From positions 2,046,001 to 2,110,000 of the forward strand of contig JAQQWL010000011.1 in assembly GCA_038363925.1 (NCBI GenBank): a stretch of 64,000 nucleotides of DNA. Reading direction: 5' to 3'. Under the pieces are notes generated by a model that was given only the letters and a program-made list of their open reading frames with translations, was not told the origin of the DNA and ran no database searches. Every line of letters starts with the position of its first letter. Positions within the stretch are counted from its first letter, which is position 1. Positions 1 through 12,552 of the stretch are shown in pieces. Source of the DNA: Apiospora phragmitis (lineage: Eukaryota > Ascomycota > Sordariomycetes > Amphisphaeriales > Apiosporaceae). A program made the position numbers and the translations under genes.

Positions 1-905
1 CCCAGACGAGAGAGTGTGTAATTCCAGTAGCATCGAAATCCATAGCAACTTACCACGTGAGATGGCAGTCAAATTCCCATATTGCTCACCTTGAGATCGA
101 CCGCCCTGACCAGTTTTCCGAAATGCAATCCTTTTCTGGGTCCCGAGGTGATCGGATATCAATGCTGTGGGGTCCAAATCGAGGCTTAGCGACGGGAAAC
201 TGGGGCCTTGGATACGGGCTCCTCGAGCATCTCGGTTCCATGCCGAGAGATTTGATGATCATTTGGTCTGGCCCATCTCCCCATCAAAGAGGGAGGTGGC
301 GGCGTATGGCGGATGGCTGACCGCACAGTCCCATATACGGAGATGAGCTCTCAACATGTCAAGTGGCGATGGTTCAGTAGGACTCGCGAGAGTTTGATGG
401 GTAGAACTAATAATAAAATTATAAGTATGTTCACATACGATTAGGACAAGATCAAGGCGCCGGGTTCTGGAATCCGGTGTGCTTCTATGAGGTATCGGTC
501 TCGCATCGCTTGGGGGTTGTCGTTTAATGCTCGCAAAGAAAGGATGGCGTGAAGCTCACAGACCACTCACTGGCTATTATGTATTAGATAGCCTTGAATC
601 TTGATGAGAAAAGTGTATTTGACGTGCATCATACCACGAAATGGAGATGGTCGGAAGAGGCGGTAGAATTGTCTGTGGGCTATATCCAATGTTAGTTAAC
701 GCATAAGCGCTGCGCAGAGCTATCTGCGCTATCGAACCTTTTGAAGATTCTGGGTATCGTGCATTGATCAACATTGGCACAGGTACTGGAGGACGGAGAT
801 TGATGCCCGCCGGATGGAAGGCACCCCGATATCCCACTTCTGGAGGGACTAGTCGCTCCAGGTGAGTCCCAAAAGCGCGACGCGAGATGCTTGGTACGGT
901 ACGGA
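1..905. other. intergenic, no gene recognised
   Basis: Mixed-composition DNA. The open frames are short, unlike any family I know and lack splice structure. I see nothing else to annotate before the MITE at 906. Confidence 0.6.
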
Positions 906-1182
906 TACGGAGGTCGCCTTCAAAAGTCTGTTCGCCCCTCCCCCTTGTCGCCAAGTTTCCTGGCGCAGCTGCTAACCAGCTGTCGTTATACCGTAAAAGT
1001 TAACGTACTTAAACGGAGCAGGACAGGGATTAGTGACCCAATCAAAATCATACGTTTAGGGAATAAACTATTCAAAACGGTATCCCGGATACAGCATCGC
1101 GAAAACGACGGATTGCCAGCTGACGGGACAGTCTTGGCGAAAACGGGGGGGAGCGAACAGACTTTTGAAGGCGACCTCCGTA
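906..1182. mobile_element. MITE-like element with long terminal inverted repeats and TA target duplication
   Basis: The sequence at 908-935 (starting CGGAGGTCGCCTTCAAAAGT) recurs in reverse complement ending at 1180. The outer 28 bases or so match almost perfectly, and similarity decays over about 70-80 bp per arm. Both ends are flanked by TA (906-907 and 1181-1182), the target duplication made by Tc1/mariner/pogo transposases. The element is about 273 bp and has no transposase frame, so it is a non-autonomous MITE presumably moved in trans by a Tc1/mariner or pogo/Fot1 relative. The arms are not RIP-mutated, which suggests it is short enough to escape RIP or is recent. I see no second copy in this window. 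Confidence 0.82.
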
Positions 1183-3815
1183 GATGTGATCGAAAAGTTC
1201 GATGAGTGCTGATTTTTTGGAGGGTTGCGAAAACCAACTGTTTGGATGAAAGATAGGTGAAACAGATCTAGGAGAGAAAATGATAGCCGATTGGCTCTCG
1301 AGGCATTGAAACCTGAAACATGCAGAACAGCCAAAAGAAGCCGGGAAGAATAGAGGTTCTCCTTCCTCTCCTTGTTGGCGTTGAGGTCTGTCGTCATTGG
1401 ACAGAGTCATCCTTGACTGCCAGGCTGCTACGCTAGACATGGTAAGCCCCTCGGGGGCTAGGGGACAGGCTAGCAGGCTTAGGGTACCGATCGAATCCAG
1501 CAAACTTTGTGTGTTTACGTGCAGCAAGCAGTCAACAATTGGATGAACCCATTTCCAGTCTTTTGTCGAAAACCAATTGACTACGATTCTTTGTCAGAGT
1601 AAAAGAGTTGAAGTCACCCACGCAGGGTAAGACTTCTAATCTCCCACCACAGCCTATCTCGATGGATGGCCAATAGTCAAGCCGAAGAAGCAACCGGGCG
1701 GGAAAGGGATATATCGGTAAATCTTGTCTTTGCTTGGAGGCATAGAGCCCCGCCATGGGCGGTATTCACAGCCCTTGCAACGCCCAGGGACCTCGATACC
1801 ACCTATCTACTGGCTAAGGGACCTGCCCCATTACCGGTGCTGCCGTTTGCAAGATTGCTTTTGTGACTGGGCTAGCCTGGCGTAACGCCGCCTGTCGAGG
1901 TTAGCTTGCTGATGCTGGCGGCTGACCATCCCCAAGTGTAATGGGGGTGGCTTGCCCGGCTGCCCACTAGCAAGTCTAGTCTGGGCATCCTCTTTGACGT
2001 CGCCGTAGTGTCCTGACGATCACCATCTACTTTGCAATTGTTCGACAGTCGCCCACGGTAAAAGAGGTGGCCGGCATAAGGAAATAGGGAGGAAGGCCCT
2101 CAACATTAAACACATTGTACGGATATAGCATGTTGCCATATAGACAAACGGGTAAACGTGGGTCGAATCGGGCGACCTATAGATGGGCGATGCTGAATGT
2201 AGATACATCCCACCCATAGTACTTCCGATGAACCGTACCTCGATGCCGTGTTGTCGAACGACGACCAGGTGACCAATTTGGACAGGACTGATGCCCGCCT
2301 GAGACCCGGCAAAAAACCCGAGCCTACTACAAGTGCTGCAGGTGGGTGACAATACTGTACTGTACCTCAAACCCCTGACAGGAATCAAGGATTGCCGGGA
2401 TGGCTTCGTAGAATGGTTCAGATTTCTACAAGTCAAGATGATCTGATGGCTACTGTTCCTGGTTTTGTTCCTGTTCCTGCATTAGCTTAGCTGGCTGAAC
2501 GACCACCGACCGCCACTATGCCAGGCAGACAGCTGGCTTTGCTTGTTTCATGGGGAGAACTGGTGGGATTGGTTTGCTTCCCTTTGACGAGGTTTCTTTT
2601 TTAGAAGCAAAAAGGAGCGATTCTATGCCGGGCATCGAGAATGTCTCTAAGGGATTCGGTGCTCGTTGTACTATTCTGGTCTCTCGAATGCTGACGATTA
2701 TTTCTGGCAGCCAAATGTAGCTAACAATAGGCCACCAGCCCTGCCTGTCTGCTTCCTTTGGGATCTCTCGGCGCCAGCTAAGCGTACCTGGCATCTGCAG
2801 CCCAGCTTACTACTACCGACACCGAAAGGGGGCAACACCAGGTATTAGCTGGGATGACTATAATAAGCGTACACGAGTTTCTTGCAGAGCGCCCGAGCCT
2901 CCAAATGGCCCAGAAACTGTTTGCACGCATCTGCAGTTGTATGTGCGTATGCACAACTCAGCTCAAGTGCTGTAGATGACCTGTAGAATGTGACTGGACA
3001 TGTTCGTCTGCATGTACAGTAGCTACCTATCAGCATGTCGGCTTATCAAACTCAATTCAAAAAGTATTTTCTTATTAGAAGAAACAAAACGAATGAGAAG
3101 ACGTACAGATGCGTATCCTTTCACGCCCCCGGAAGCCACATACCCAACCGCGCGCTCTATTTCCTATACCCGACTTACCTAAAAGATACCCGAGTGCGGT
3201 GGGCAAGGTACGGGGCTAGCTCGCCCTCATCGCTCTGGATTTAGTACGTTGCAGGTAGTAGAGTGTGTGGGGCGCTGCAGGTACAACAACACCTTGGCGC
3301 CTCTTGGGCCCTCTCGCTCATCTCTGAACGCCCACAACCCTGGTCTTTCCTTTTCTGTCTCTGCCCATACTGACACTGACTGGGTTTGGTTGGAGATAAA
3401 CTTGTCAATGTCCGGATTAGGCTCCGCCGTTCGACCCATACACACTGCTACAACTTGCCAAGGGTGCGGTGGTGAACATGGGTTCCATGCGTTCCTGGCT
3501 GGGGGGTCCTCTGTCTGTGCAACCACCACCACCATCACTAACAGGAGATGGATGGCCATCAAGTCATGTCCTCGACACACCTATATATGCTTGTTGGCTC
3601 CCGCTCCGGAAGTTTCTCTCTCTTCTATCCAGCTCACCAAGCCTCTCTTCACTTTCGTTTCCTCTTTGCATAACCAACTGTTTTCTTTCTAGGAAGTTCA
3701 AGGCCATTCGTTATCCTTGCTTCCCACTACCATTCGTTCTTAACTTAAGAATACCCACCACATTCGCTCTTAAATAAACTATCGCCAAAGAAGGATTCGT
3801 TTCAGATCAGTCAAG
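1183..3815. other. intergenic, upstream region of the adhesin gene
   Basis: No gene recognised. The last 250 bases or so before the adhesin start are pyrimidine-rich (CTCTCTCTTC, CTTTCGTTTCCTC), as is usual for promoters and 5' leaders of well-expressed fungal genes. No TATA or other box can be assigned with confidence. Confidence 0.55.
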
Positions 3816-5852
3816 ATGAAGAACACGGCAACACTCGCCACTCTGGCTGCTGGCCTCAGCCAGGTCGCAGCTACTGTACGTCCCACTACACTTCTTTATA
3901 CTATACTATACCCATATAACTGTATACTAACTTTCCACACAGGGCTTCGGTGGCTGGGGAAGCGCACCTGCTTTCAACTGCCCCGCCAACACAGACAACA
4001 AGTGTACCGAGAAGCAGATCCCCGGTTTCGACTGGAAGGATCTCCCCACCGGTCCTTTCCAGAGCTACGGTGGATTCAACTGGAAGGGCTTCACTTGCGA
4101 GAACAAGTTCTCCAAGCGTGATGAGATTGCTCCCGCACTTTCGGCTTCCAGGACAAGTGCATCGCTGGTGTTGCCCACCCCGACAAGCAAAAGGCCCCCA
4201 GCTTCGGCTGCAATGGCAAGGACATCGACAAGACCTCCGTTGGTGGTTTCCAGGTGACTCCCGAGTTCGATTGCGACTTGGAGTTCCACTACGGTATGCC
4301 CGATGGCTCTACTTGCAAGCACCGAACTCCTTGCAAGAAGTCCGGTACCTTCGTAAAGAACACTCAGTGTGGTGGTGCTAAGAATGTCACCGTCGTCGTC
4401 CCCAAGCAGCCCGCCGTACCCAAGGAGACTTGCAACTTCGGCTTCCACTCCATCACCTTCGACTGCAACACCAAGTCCTCCACTGTCCCTCCTAAGCCTA
4501 GCAGCACCAGCTACAAGGCCTCTACCCAGCCCCCGGCCGTCACCACCTCCAGCACTGCCGGCGTCAAGACCACTATTAGCTCCAGCGCCTCGGTTGTTGT
4601 CTCCACTTCTGCCTCCACCGCCTCCACCGTCAAGGTGTCTTCGCCCGCTGTCACCTCCAGCTCCGTCAAGCCTACGACCAGCAGTGTCGGTGTCGTGACT
4701 TCCAAGACAACCAGCGTACCTGAGGCCGAGAGCTCCAAGACTCGCAGCACTGTCGCCATCCCCTCTAGCAGCGCCTCTAAGTCTGTCCCGGTCGAGTCTG
4801 TGCCGGTCGAGTCTGTTTCGACCCACGTCAGCACCTATATGACCACCTCCACCATCTACTCTACTTCCGTCTCGACCGTCACCAGCTGCGGCCCTACTGT
4901 CACCAACTGCCCTGCCTCGTCGACCCAGACCACCATTGTCACCGTCCCCGTCGGCACCACCATCTGCCCCGTCACTGAGACCCACGTTGCCTCCAGCAGC
5001 AAGCCCGTCGAGAGCGCCCCTGGCAAGCCTACTGAGAGCGCGCCCGGCTACCCTGTCGAGGGTGCTCCTGGCAAGCCTACCGGCGCTTCTTCGACTGCCG
5101 CTGTTCCCGCCACCTCCAAGCCTGCTCTCCCTGCCGCCCCCGTTCCGACACTCCCCGTTCCCGAAGTCCTCCCTTCGTGCCTGAACACCTGGATGTTCTC
5201 CGTTGGCTGCAAGGACAACACCGATGCCGCTTGCTACTGCCCTGACTCCAAGTTCACCGATGCTATCTACGAGTGCATGGCCGCCCACGGTGATAGTCAG
5301 GAGACTATTGCCGATGCCATTGAGTACTTCAAGGGTATCTGCGCTCCTTTCATCCCCACCAACCCCGGCATTGCCACTGGTGCCGACAGCTTGACCTACA
5401 TCACCGCCAAGCCTACCCCCATGCCCTCGGCTAGCTACGTCACCATCCCCGTCATCGCCACTACTGTTGTTCCCGCCACTGATGAGGCTGGCGCCGAGGT
5501 CCCCTCTTCCAGCAGCACTGTTACCATCAGCACCACCATGACTGTTCCCCAGATCGCCATTACCACCGGCGAGGCTGGTGCTGCTCAGCCCACCGCTGGT
5601 GTTGTCCCTGGTACCTACCAGGCTCAGCCCGCCCCTACCGCCACCGCCCCCGCTGGTCCTACTGGCGGCAGCGGCAACGGAGGTGCTGCCCCTTACCCCA
5701 CCACCATGGTCTCCGCCAAGCCCACCGGCACCGGCGCTGTCGTCCCTACTGCTACCCCTAGCCAGACCGCCCCCATCACCGCTGGTGCTGGCCGTGTCGG
5801 CTCCGGCATTGCTTTCGGCGCCTTCATCGCTGCCGTTGCTGTCGCTCTGTAA
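3816..5852 (+). CDS. Mad1-like GPI-anchored adhesin with CFEM-like domain (apparent frameshift)
   Basis: Probable cell-surface adhesin resembling Metarhizium Mad1. Exon 1 (3816-3875) encodes a 20-residue signal peptide; intron 3876-3942 (gtacgt...acacag); exon 2 runs from 3943. Order after the signal: a Cys-rich N-terminal domain with GFGGWGS, YGGFNWKGFTC and DCDLEFHYGMPDGSTCKH; a long Ser/Thr/Pro/Val-rich stalk with short repeats (VPVES; SAPGKPTE); a CFEM-like module at about 5167-5350 with six cysteines in a C-x-C core (ACYCPDSKF); another Pro/Thr/Ala stretch; and a hydrophobic GPI-addition tail ending in AAVAVAL. Mid-domain, the frame shifts near 4118-4140: reading KRDEIA then RTFGFQDKC needs one extra base. 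As given, the first frame stops at 4252-4254. No intron of workable size explains the shift, so I suspect a missing base. With the base restored the protein is about 656 residues. The family role is adhesion to host or other surfaces; GPI anchoring places it in membrane or wall. Confidence 0.8.
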
Positions 5853-7262
5853 GCCTGCATGGGAACAGCAGCTTCGCAGTTTGACATCCACTGTACCCTT
5901 TTTTACTTCTTACGATCCTTACGACATAGCTTCTTTATGGAGAACATTTACACGGTTTACTGGCTCTACCGAACATAGGTTTTCGGAGGGACTGGGGAGC
6001 AAGAGTTGGAGTGAGAGAGACTCTTGGAAAGGGTTATTGATATACCCGATCACATCAACAAATATCACCACAGCAAGCCCGGTGCATGTACGCATCACCG
6101 GCTCGGCATACTATTATTTCTATTTATCTCTACACAAGCTCTACGGGGGGTATGAAAAGCGAGGGAGGGAGGATGAAGGCTCCGAACAAAAGTTTTGAGT
6201 CATGTATATTAATAGTTAATACCCCGTAGAAGGAATCTTCAACAAACGGTAGTCTTCGTGCTGCAAGTTCGAACAAACAACCTAATTAGCCTGCCTTGAC
6301 TGTGATATCTCCATGTCTCCAAAATTATCTCTGCTTAACCAGAATGTATATATGTCTCTCTCTGTCGATTCTCACTAATCAGTGTAAGTCACAACCATGA
6401 CATCTTCCATCGTGGAACAGTTTTAGCCTAAGTTTTCACCTTTTTTGATTTTAGCTTTCTCTTCTGTCTTTTTGTTTTGACTTTATTGACATATAATATC
6501 ATCTCACTCGGCCTTGTAGTACCTTTTCTATTTACCTAGACAAAACCAAGACTGATCGCAAGCTCTACACGAAGCAGGGTCTGGCCCACATGATAAATTG
6601 ATGTCCGCGTCCACTCATTGAGCACCAACAACATCTGTGTTACTCCAAAAAACATCGGGCCCTCCCGTGCAGTGGCATTTCTGGTATACACAAGAAACAT
6701 ATATTCCTTTAGTTCCTTCCTGGCGTCTGTATCTGATTGCTTTCAGTGCGCCCCTTAATAAACTCCCGAGCGGAGGGAGAGCACTGACGAGAAAGACGGC
6801 GGCGGTTTTCGAAAGCGAACTCACCTTGGCGTCCCCTCTCCCTGTAGCAATCTTGCAAGGCAATTTTGGTGAGCGTCTTTAGGCGGCTATGTGTGGTATA
6901 ACATGCTTCTTACTGGAGGGTTCTGGGATTCTAGCCATCCCCCTTATTCTGAGTATAACGCGACCAGCCCGTTCTGAAGAAAATGTTCTGATCGGAGTAG
7001 TGGCTGGCGACTCAAGCCCATACCACGGGGCACATCAAATTTCAATAGAGATTATTTCAAAGTATTTCTCCCCAATGGAAGCATCTCAATCTCGTATTAA
7101 GGACTGCAAATGATCGCTAGAGCCATCTGCATCATTCTAGTATGCCTCTAAGCCCAAATACACACAGAGGAAGCAGGTTCATTTCCTCCTTAGTTCAGAA
7201 AATAAGCTGAATTCTGAGGTATGAGACTGTTAACACCTATTATACCTCTCAGTATCTTTGAA
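5853..7262. other. intergenic between adhesin and lipase 3' ends
   Basis: The adhesin and lipase genes converge here, so both 3' UTRs must lie in this 1.4 kb. T-rich stretches at about 6410-6530 would suit polyadenylation, but no exact site can be called. No coding sequence is recognised. Confidence 0.55.
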
Positions 7263-9428
7263 TCAGACACCATTCCTCTTGCGGACGCTATCGTCCGTAC
7301 TTCCGCCAGCCGCATTGCCTACACTGGCACCAACCACGGGCTTGGATGTTCCAATCCGTATTCCACCTCCACGGCCCTTGCCATCCTTTGCGGCATCAAA
7401 ACTTAGATTGCTGGCCCCGCTACCACGTCGCTTGTGAGTCCTGGCCCCTTTTCCAATCGGAGACGGAGAAGGCGTTTTGCGTTCTTGGGCAGACATTGGC
7501 GAATCTGCTCCATCGACACCACCCCAGTTCTTAATAGGCGTTGTCACCATGTTCTCGCTAATTGTTGTGATCGCATGGGGTTGAGGTTTAGCCTCCGGCG
7601 TTGCGATGGGGCCTGCGTCAGTGGCCTCAGTAGCCTCGGTCGTCTCAGAAGGGCCAGACGTTGAGGGCGGCGACGAGTCATTCATGAGATCCTCTCGTGC
7701 CTTGTGTGCCACCTCTAGGGCAGGATCTTGGCTATTAATAGACGCAACGTCCGATTCAACTGCATCACTGTTACGGTACGCGCTGGATGTTATTTAGTCA
7801 AGTGACCATTCATCCTTTCAGAAATGTGCACTTACTGCCCAAATGATGCTGAAGCGTTAAGGCTAGTGGCTCGGGCACGTCGATAACTCTCGAATTCCTC
7901 CTTAGAATGCTCCGCATCTGTGAAGTTATCCAGGGCATCGAACACATGCTGGAAAACCTGGGTGTCAACATCTCTCGCCCACAGGAAATCGAGATGCTCG
8001 TAATGTGGAATCTCCGTGGCCACGGTCCGGTTGGGTAGCTCACGCAGCATGACCTTGATGTCCACAAGAGAATCGCTACCACCGTAGACCAACACAATAG
8101 GGGTCTTGATGTTCCGAGTCGGGTACTTGGCAACCTTGGTGTACTTGTGCGTCGTACTAAGTGGCGGATGGACGTCATCGTCGAACATTTGGAACGACTT
8201 GTTGCGGATGATCTGGAACCAGTGCACCACAGACTTGGTACTCGTGAAGGAGTAGAGATGCGGATAAGCAGCCAGTTTCTGCGACAGGGAGATATTCTTG
8301 GCTTTCCAGTTGAACAAGAAGGACAAACCTATATCAATGACGCGAACGAAAATGGGCGGATAGAGAATAGACTGCCACATCGTAGCCGACGCAAGAATCG
8401 ACCGGCGACCGAAGAGAAGAAAGAGCACTTGCGGGGAAGCTTTGATGAGGGCATCGACTATTCCATTAGAAAGGCCGGCCGGCGACATGGCAGGCGCAAG
8501 TGCAATGAAAACGTTGACTTGGTCGTTGAGCTTGGGGTGCACAGACAGCGCAGCGAAGGACTGGGCAGTACCCTGAGAGAAGCCAATGTACGAAAGCGAC
8601 GACTGCGCGGTGTAGTGAAGAACATACTCAATGGTGTCGGGAATGTCGTAGAAGGCAAACTCGTCGATGGAGAAATCCCAGAAGTCGATGCTCGCAGGAG
8701 ACATCTTGACGGATTTCTTGGAGTATTTGTTTCCGCGATTGTTGCCCAACCAAACGTCGTAGCCCCTTTCTACCAACACAAATGGGAGGCACCTTTGGGC
8801 ATCCGTCAAGCTGACCCATACTTCACTGTTCATGAGAAGCCCATGGTGGAGGTAGACGACTTTCTTCCGCAGACTTTGCGGTCCGTTGTTGACCTTGATA
8901 TCCTCCTCTCCCTTGCGCCACGGGAGACGGTGGATGCCGAGTAGATAGCCATCTTTGGTCTGTACAACATGCTCTTCGGCAGTGTAACCAAACTCGGCGC
9001 AGAGGTCAACGAAATCGGAGGCATTTCGGATCGAGGTAGATATGGCTGATAGAAAGCAGATGTATTAGGTACGATACAACAACAGCGGGTACGGCCGGTT
9101 ACACGTACATTTTCGTCTTTGCTCTGCCCTCCTTTGCGCGGGCGATGTGAACCTGTTGAAGATCCGTCGCGAAACTGCATAGAAGAGAGAAAGAAGTGTG
9201 TTTGCTGCATCGTGAGTTAGTAACGCAGAATGCGCCGCCCGGGATGTCTAGATTGGTATTGCGTACGTAGAGCGAGGGTGAAAATTCGGATGATGGCTTC
9301 GAGCCCAACGAGAACAAACGAGCCTACGAGCGCAATATACTCGGCCCTTCTCCATAGTCAGCTTGTCTCTGTGCGTCGCAGCTCATCTCGACTTACGGAT
9401 TCAACCGGCCGATGAAAGGAACAGGCAT
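7263..9428 (-). CDS. membrane-anchored alpha/beta-hydrolase lipase, steryl ester hydrolase type
   Basis: Predicted neutral-lipid or steryl ester hydrolase of the Tgl1/Yeh family. Five exons: 9428-9397, 9349-9267, 9204-9109, 9045-7836 and 7782-7263; introns of 47, 62, 63 and 53 bp keep the frame and give 646 residues. The start MPVPFIGRLNP is followed by a hydrophobic anchor (YIALVGSFVLVGLEAIIRIF, about 15-34). The lipase fold then begins with FGYTAEEHVVQTKDGYLLGI and VVYLHHGLL. The nucleophile is Ser about 227 in GFSQG; likely Asp about 395 (GGSD) and His about 421 (EHLDFLW) complete the triad. The last 170 residues are Ser/Thr/Pro/Gly-rich and look disordered. In yeast this family sits on lipid droplets or plasma membrane and releases sterols from steryl esters. 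No frame error is seen. The exact ester specificity is inferred. Confidence 0.85.
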
Positions 9429-10270
9429 CGCGGGAGGTAAACAGCAAGCGCGCCCACTATGTGTGTGGCACCCAGCTTGGGCTTTCGTAACACCAACAGA
9501 AAGCTCTCTATGATCTCAGTGTCGCGACACAAAAAGGCATTGTTTGCCGTCGAGGGGAACTGTAGAATCGCAAAGTAGGTGGGTTAAAATAATCATAAAA
9601 CGAAGTGTACGGAGTATGTTCGTACGCAACGGCTTGGTAGGGATCGGCGCTGTCAAAGTCGCCAACGGTTTGTCGGGTAGCACTTTCCTCCCCAGAAGAT
9701 GATGTCGTCACATGCAAAGAAAATACAACTCTATTTCCCTTCTGGGTAGCAGCGACACATGGAGGGGGGCGGAGCAAAAAAGGTATCCCCAGGTGAAATG
9801 AAGATGCAACAAAGAGTCTGTCTATTCAGGAAGAAAGAAAAGTACCATAATAATAAACAGCAAGAGGAAGAGTGACTATATCAACATGGAGAATCAAATC
9901 ATACATGAAATAATAAGTCAGGATCTCGTCCGAAGTCAGTCCCAGTCAGTCCCACCTGGGCAGCGACTGGAGCTTGCTTGTGAGATTTGCTTTGGCCGTG
10001 CCCGTACCTGAGCTTGGCTTGAGAGCTCTAGCTCCCCCACTGCAACTGCTGCTACAGGTAACAGAACCATCTAAGAGGCAGCCCGCCCCCTGTCGCTACA
10101 GCTGTCATGCATCGGGTCTAGGCTTGGCCAATCAGAGATCAGTGGCGCCTCACGGGCAACGGAAAATCAATTCGTCTGCAACTATTTTGCGACGATACGA
10201 TTCGGTATCGAGAAGACTCACTTTCAGAGGCCGGCGCCTGCAAATCACAACATCTAGTCAGATCCTCAAA
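9429..10270. other. divergent promoter region of lipase and coa5
   Basis: The lipase (minus) and the Coa5 gene (plus) are transcribed away from each other from this 0.84 kb, so it holds both promoters. No coding sequence and no certain regulatory site is visible. Confidence 0.55.
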
Positions 10271-10734
10271 ATGCCGAGTTCTTGCAAAAGAAATACGTAT
10301 GTGGCCGTCATCTCCTTTTCGCATTCGGCAATTGTCCCTCAGCTAACCATGTCGCGCACCTGGTAGGGGCCGCACTGGCGCAATGTCTCCAGGAGTCCGA
10401 ATGTGTCATGGTTCAGCGCCATACTGCCGCCGAATGCCTCCGGTCGCCGCTCGCCGAGACCCTGCCGACAAAGTGCCAGCAGCTCAAGAAGGGCTTTGGT
10501 GAATGCAGGAGGGGCATGATCGATATGCGCAAGCGATTCCGCGGCAACCAGCCCATCACCTTCAAGAACCTCGAGGCCAGCGACTCGGGCGAGGGCTACC
10601 AACTGTACGCCGGCCGATCCGCCTTCGCCGGCTCTGTGCGGAAGACGGATGGCAACGAGCCCGAGCCCAAGGACTGGAGAGAAGTGGAAAACGAGAAGCT
10701 CAGGCAAGAGCAAGCAGACAAGGATAAGAAATAA
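10271..10734 (+). CDS. PET191: cytochrome c oxidase assembly factor Pet191/Coa5 (apparent 1-base insertion)
   Basis: Small twin-Cys protein needed for cytochrome oxidase assembly in the mitochondrial intermembrane space. Exon 1 begins at ATG 10271 (MPSSC), intron 10297-10366 (gtatgt...ggtag), exon 2 10367-10734. Exon 2 carries the family core: ALAQCLQESECVMVQRH, AAECLRSPL, CQQLKKGFGEC and MIDMRKRFRGN; Cys pairs spaced about nine apart match the CX9C fold. Read literally, exon 1 and exon 2 are out of frame by one. Removing one A from the AAAA run at 10286-10289 turns CKRN into CKEI, and the exon junction codon becomes Arg, giving MPSSCKEIRAALAQ, the expected family start. The corrected protein has about 130 residues with a charged, Lys/Glu-rich tail. 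Confidence 0.85.
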
Positions 10735-12552
10735 GAAGCTGTGCCTGAGAAGGCGGTGCTTGTACGATTACGTTGGCAGTTAAATCGGTCAACCTGAAAA
10801 AGGCGGCATTGGGCGGCGTTTATGGTTCTTTGCAGTTACTGCTAAGCCTTGATATCATAACCTAGCCAGGCTTGGTTCTCAAGGCATCGTCCGGAACACA
10901 TCCCTTCTCAACGCTATGAGCAGAGCCTCAATATTTGCTTCGGCTCAAGGTTCTGTTTTACTTGATGTACTGGGGATAGTCATCCCCGTCTGGCCGAGTG
11001 CGATGGTTGCCCACGAGATTGATGGGGTTTTAGCCCGTCTCCCGACGACACTGGGCATCATAATGCATGCCTTCCCTTACACGTCCCTATGGTCGGAGTG
11101 CAGCTGCGAGAAAAGGGCCATGAAAGGGCTTTACCACGTACGCTGTACCCGACCGAACCTTCCGAGTGAGATAGCTGTTTAGGCGCCCGTTGAGCTGGGA
11201 TTAGATGCAGGCTGTCCATAGCCCCTTATTTCACACTCTTCGGGGTGGAAATGAGTTGAATCCCGTTGGTCCTGTTGGTATCTTCTTATACCAAGCCTGC
11301 TTATCCTCAGCTACTATACAACTGCAATCTATCAATCTTACGAATAAAGCAAAGTAGGAATGAAGAGCCGGGAATAACCGGCCGCACTGATGTGTACCCG
11401 TCAAGTCGGCAATGACGACCTAATATCCATCAAATTGAGGTGTGTAGGTACTGCCCGACTTGTACCTGTTTAGTGGGTTAGCTTATTCCTCGGCATGCCA
11501 GCGCCAGGCAGGTCTCGGCCATTCGGCAACTATCCATTCACCCACTATTATGAAGCTCGGTCAGGTACCGACTTTCTAGCTTTCCACCTTACCTCTCAAG
11601 ATAGGTCATTTTAATCGAGTAAACAGGCCGAAGTCGGATTGGATATAAGCTATTTGCCTTGCAGAAAGCGACCCATATCTGATAATGGACATCGCATCCA
11701 GACAGAGAACTCGATAACCTGACAGTGGCAAAGGGTTGGAGGTATCTCGGCTCCGATGCCGTCATGATCAACCTGGTGGGATTTCCCGTACGGTCGGGCG
11801 GAACCCGCCATGACTTTCGGGTTGGCAAAGTATGCCTACCTGGGGAACGTTTATGCTCACTTCTGGATGGGACACGATGCAGCGGAATAAGAGGACAGGT
11901 ATTGCCATGGATTCAATGTAAAGCACATGCGTTCTTTGCTCGCTGGAACTTGTGTTCGGGTTACACGCCCAGTAAAGCATTCTGATATTCAACCTTCCCC
12001 CACACTTTCACAAGCTGTTTCTTCCGTCACCCCGCCGGCTAGACCGTCCATTCACGTCAACCCATCCGTCCGAAACGAGCCAACTCTGTTCTGACGCCGA
12101 GCTTATTCTTGACTTGGCCGGACGGCAAGCCAGTTGTTTTGTACACTCACACGTAAGTCATACCGACACGGTACTTGCATCACGGGAGCCTATCCTTGCC
12201 ATACATCATCACCTGGTGGCCAACCACCTCCAGCTAGTCGCGCCCACAAGACTCAATGCCGAAGGTTTGGAGATAACCTGGGGTTCCCATACCATCTTCG
12301 TCATACCCGGGACTTCCTTCACATTCCCTCAGACCAGTCATACTTCAGCCCGGAAACACCCAGCTTAGTTCCTATCTCAAACCCTCATCATATGAAACCC
12401 AACTCCCCTCCAAGCTGTCAGTTGAGTGATAGTATCTCTATAATCATCTTAAATTCAAACCACGCCAGCCTATATCCCATCTGGTGCCAGGCACTCTCTA
12501 CTAGCAATAGCGGCTCTCAAGCGACTTACACATAGCCTCCATCACAGCAAAT
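10735..12552. other. intergenic upstream of malate synthase
   Basis: 1.8 kb between two plus-strand genes. It holds the coa5 3' end and the malate synthase promoter and leader. Small open frames here resemble nothing known. The final 250 bases are rich in C and A without G, as in many fungal 5' leaders. Confidence 0.55.

Noticed and set aside
4118..4151. 34-base GT-AG interval that might explain the adhesin frame change
   Set aside because: Too short for a fungal intron and lacks a branch site.
4065..5891. 608-codon minus-strand frame opposite the adhesin
   Set aside because: It mirrors the Ser/Thr/Ala/Pro codon bias of the plus-strand gene, consists of Gly/Ser/Asp-rich low complexity, and has no family features.
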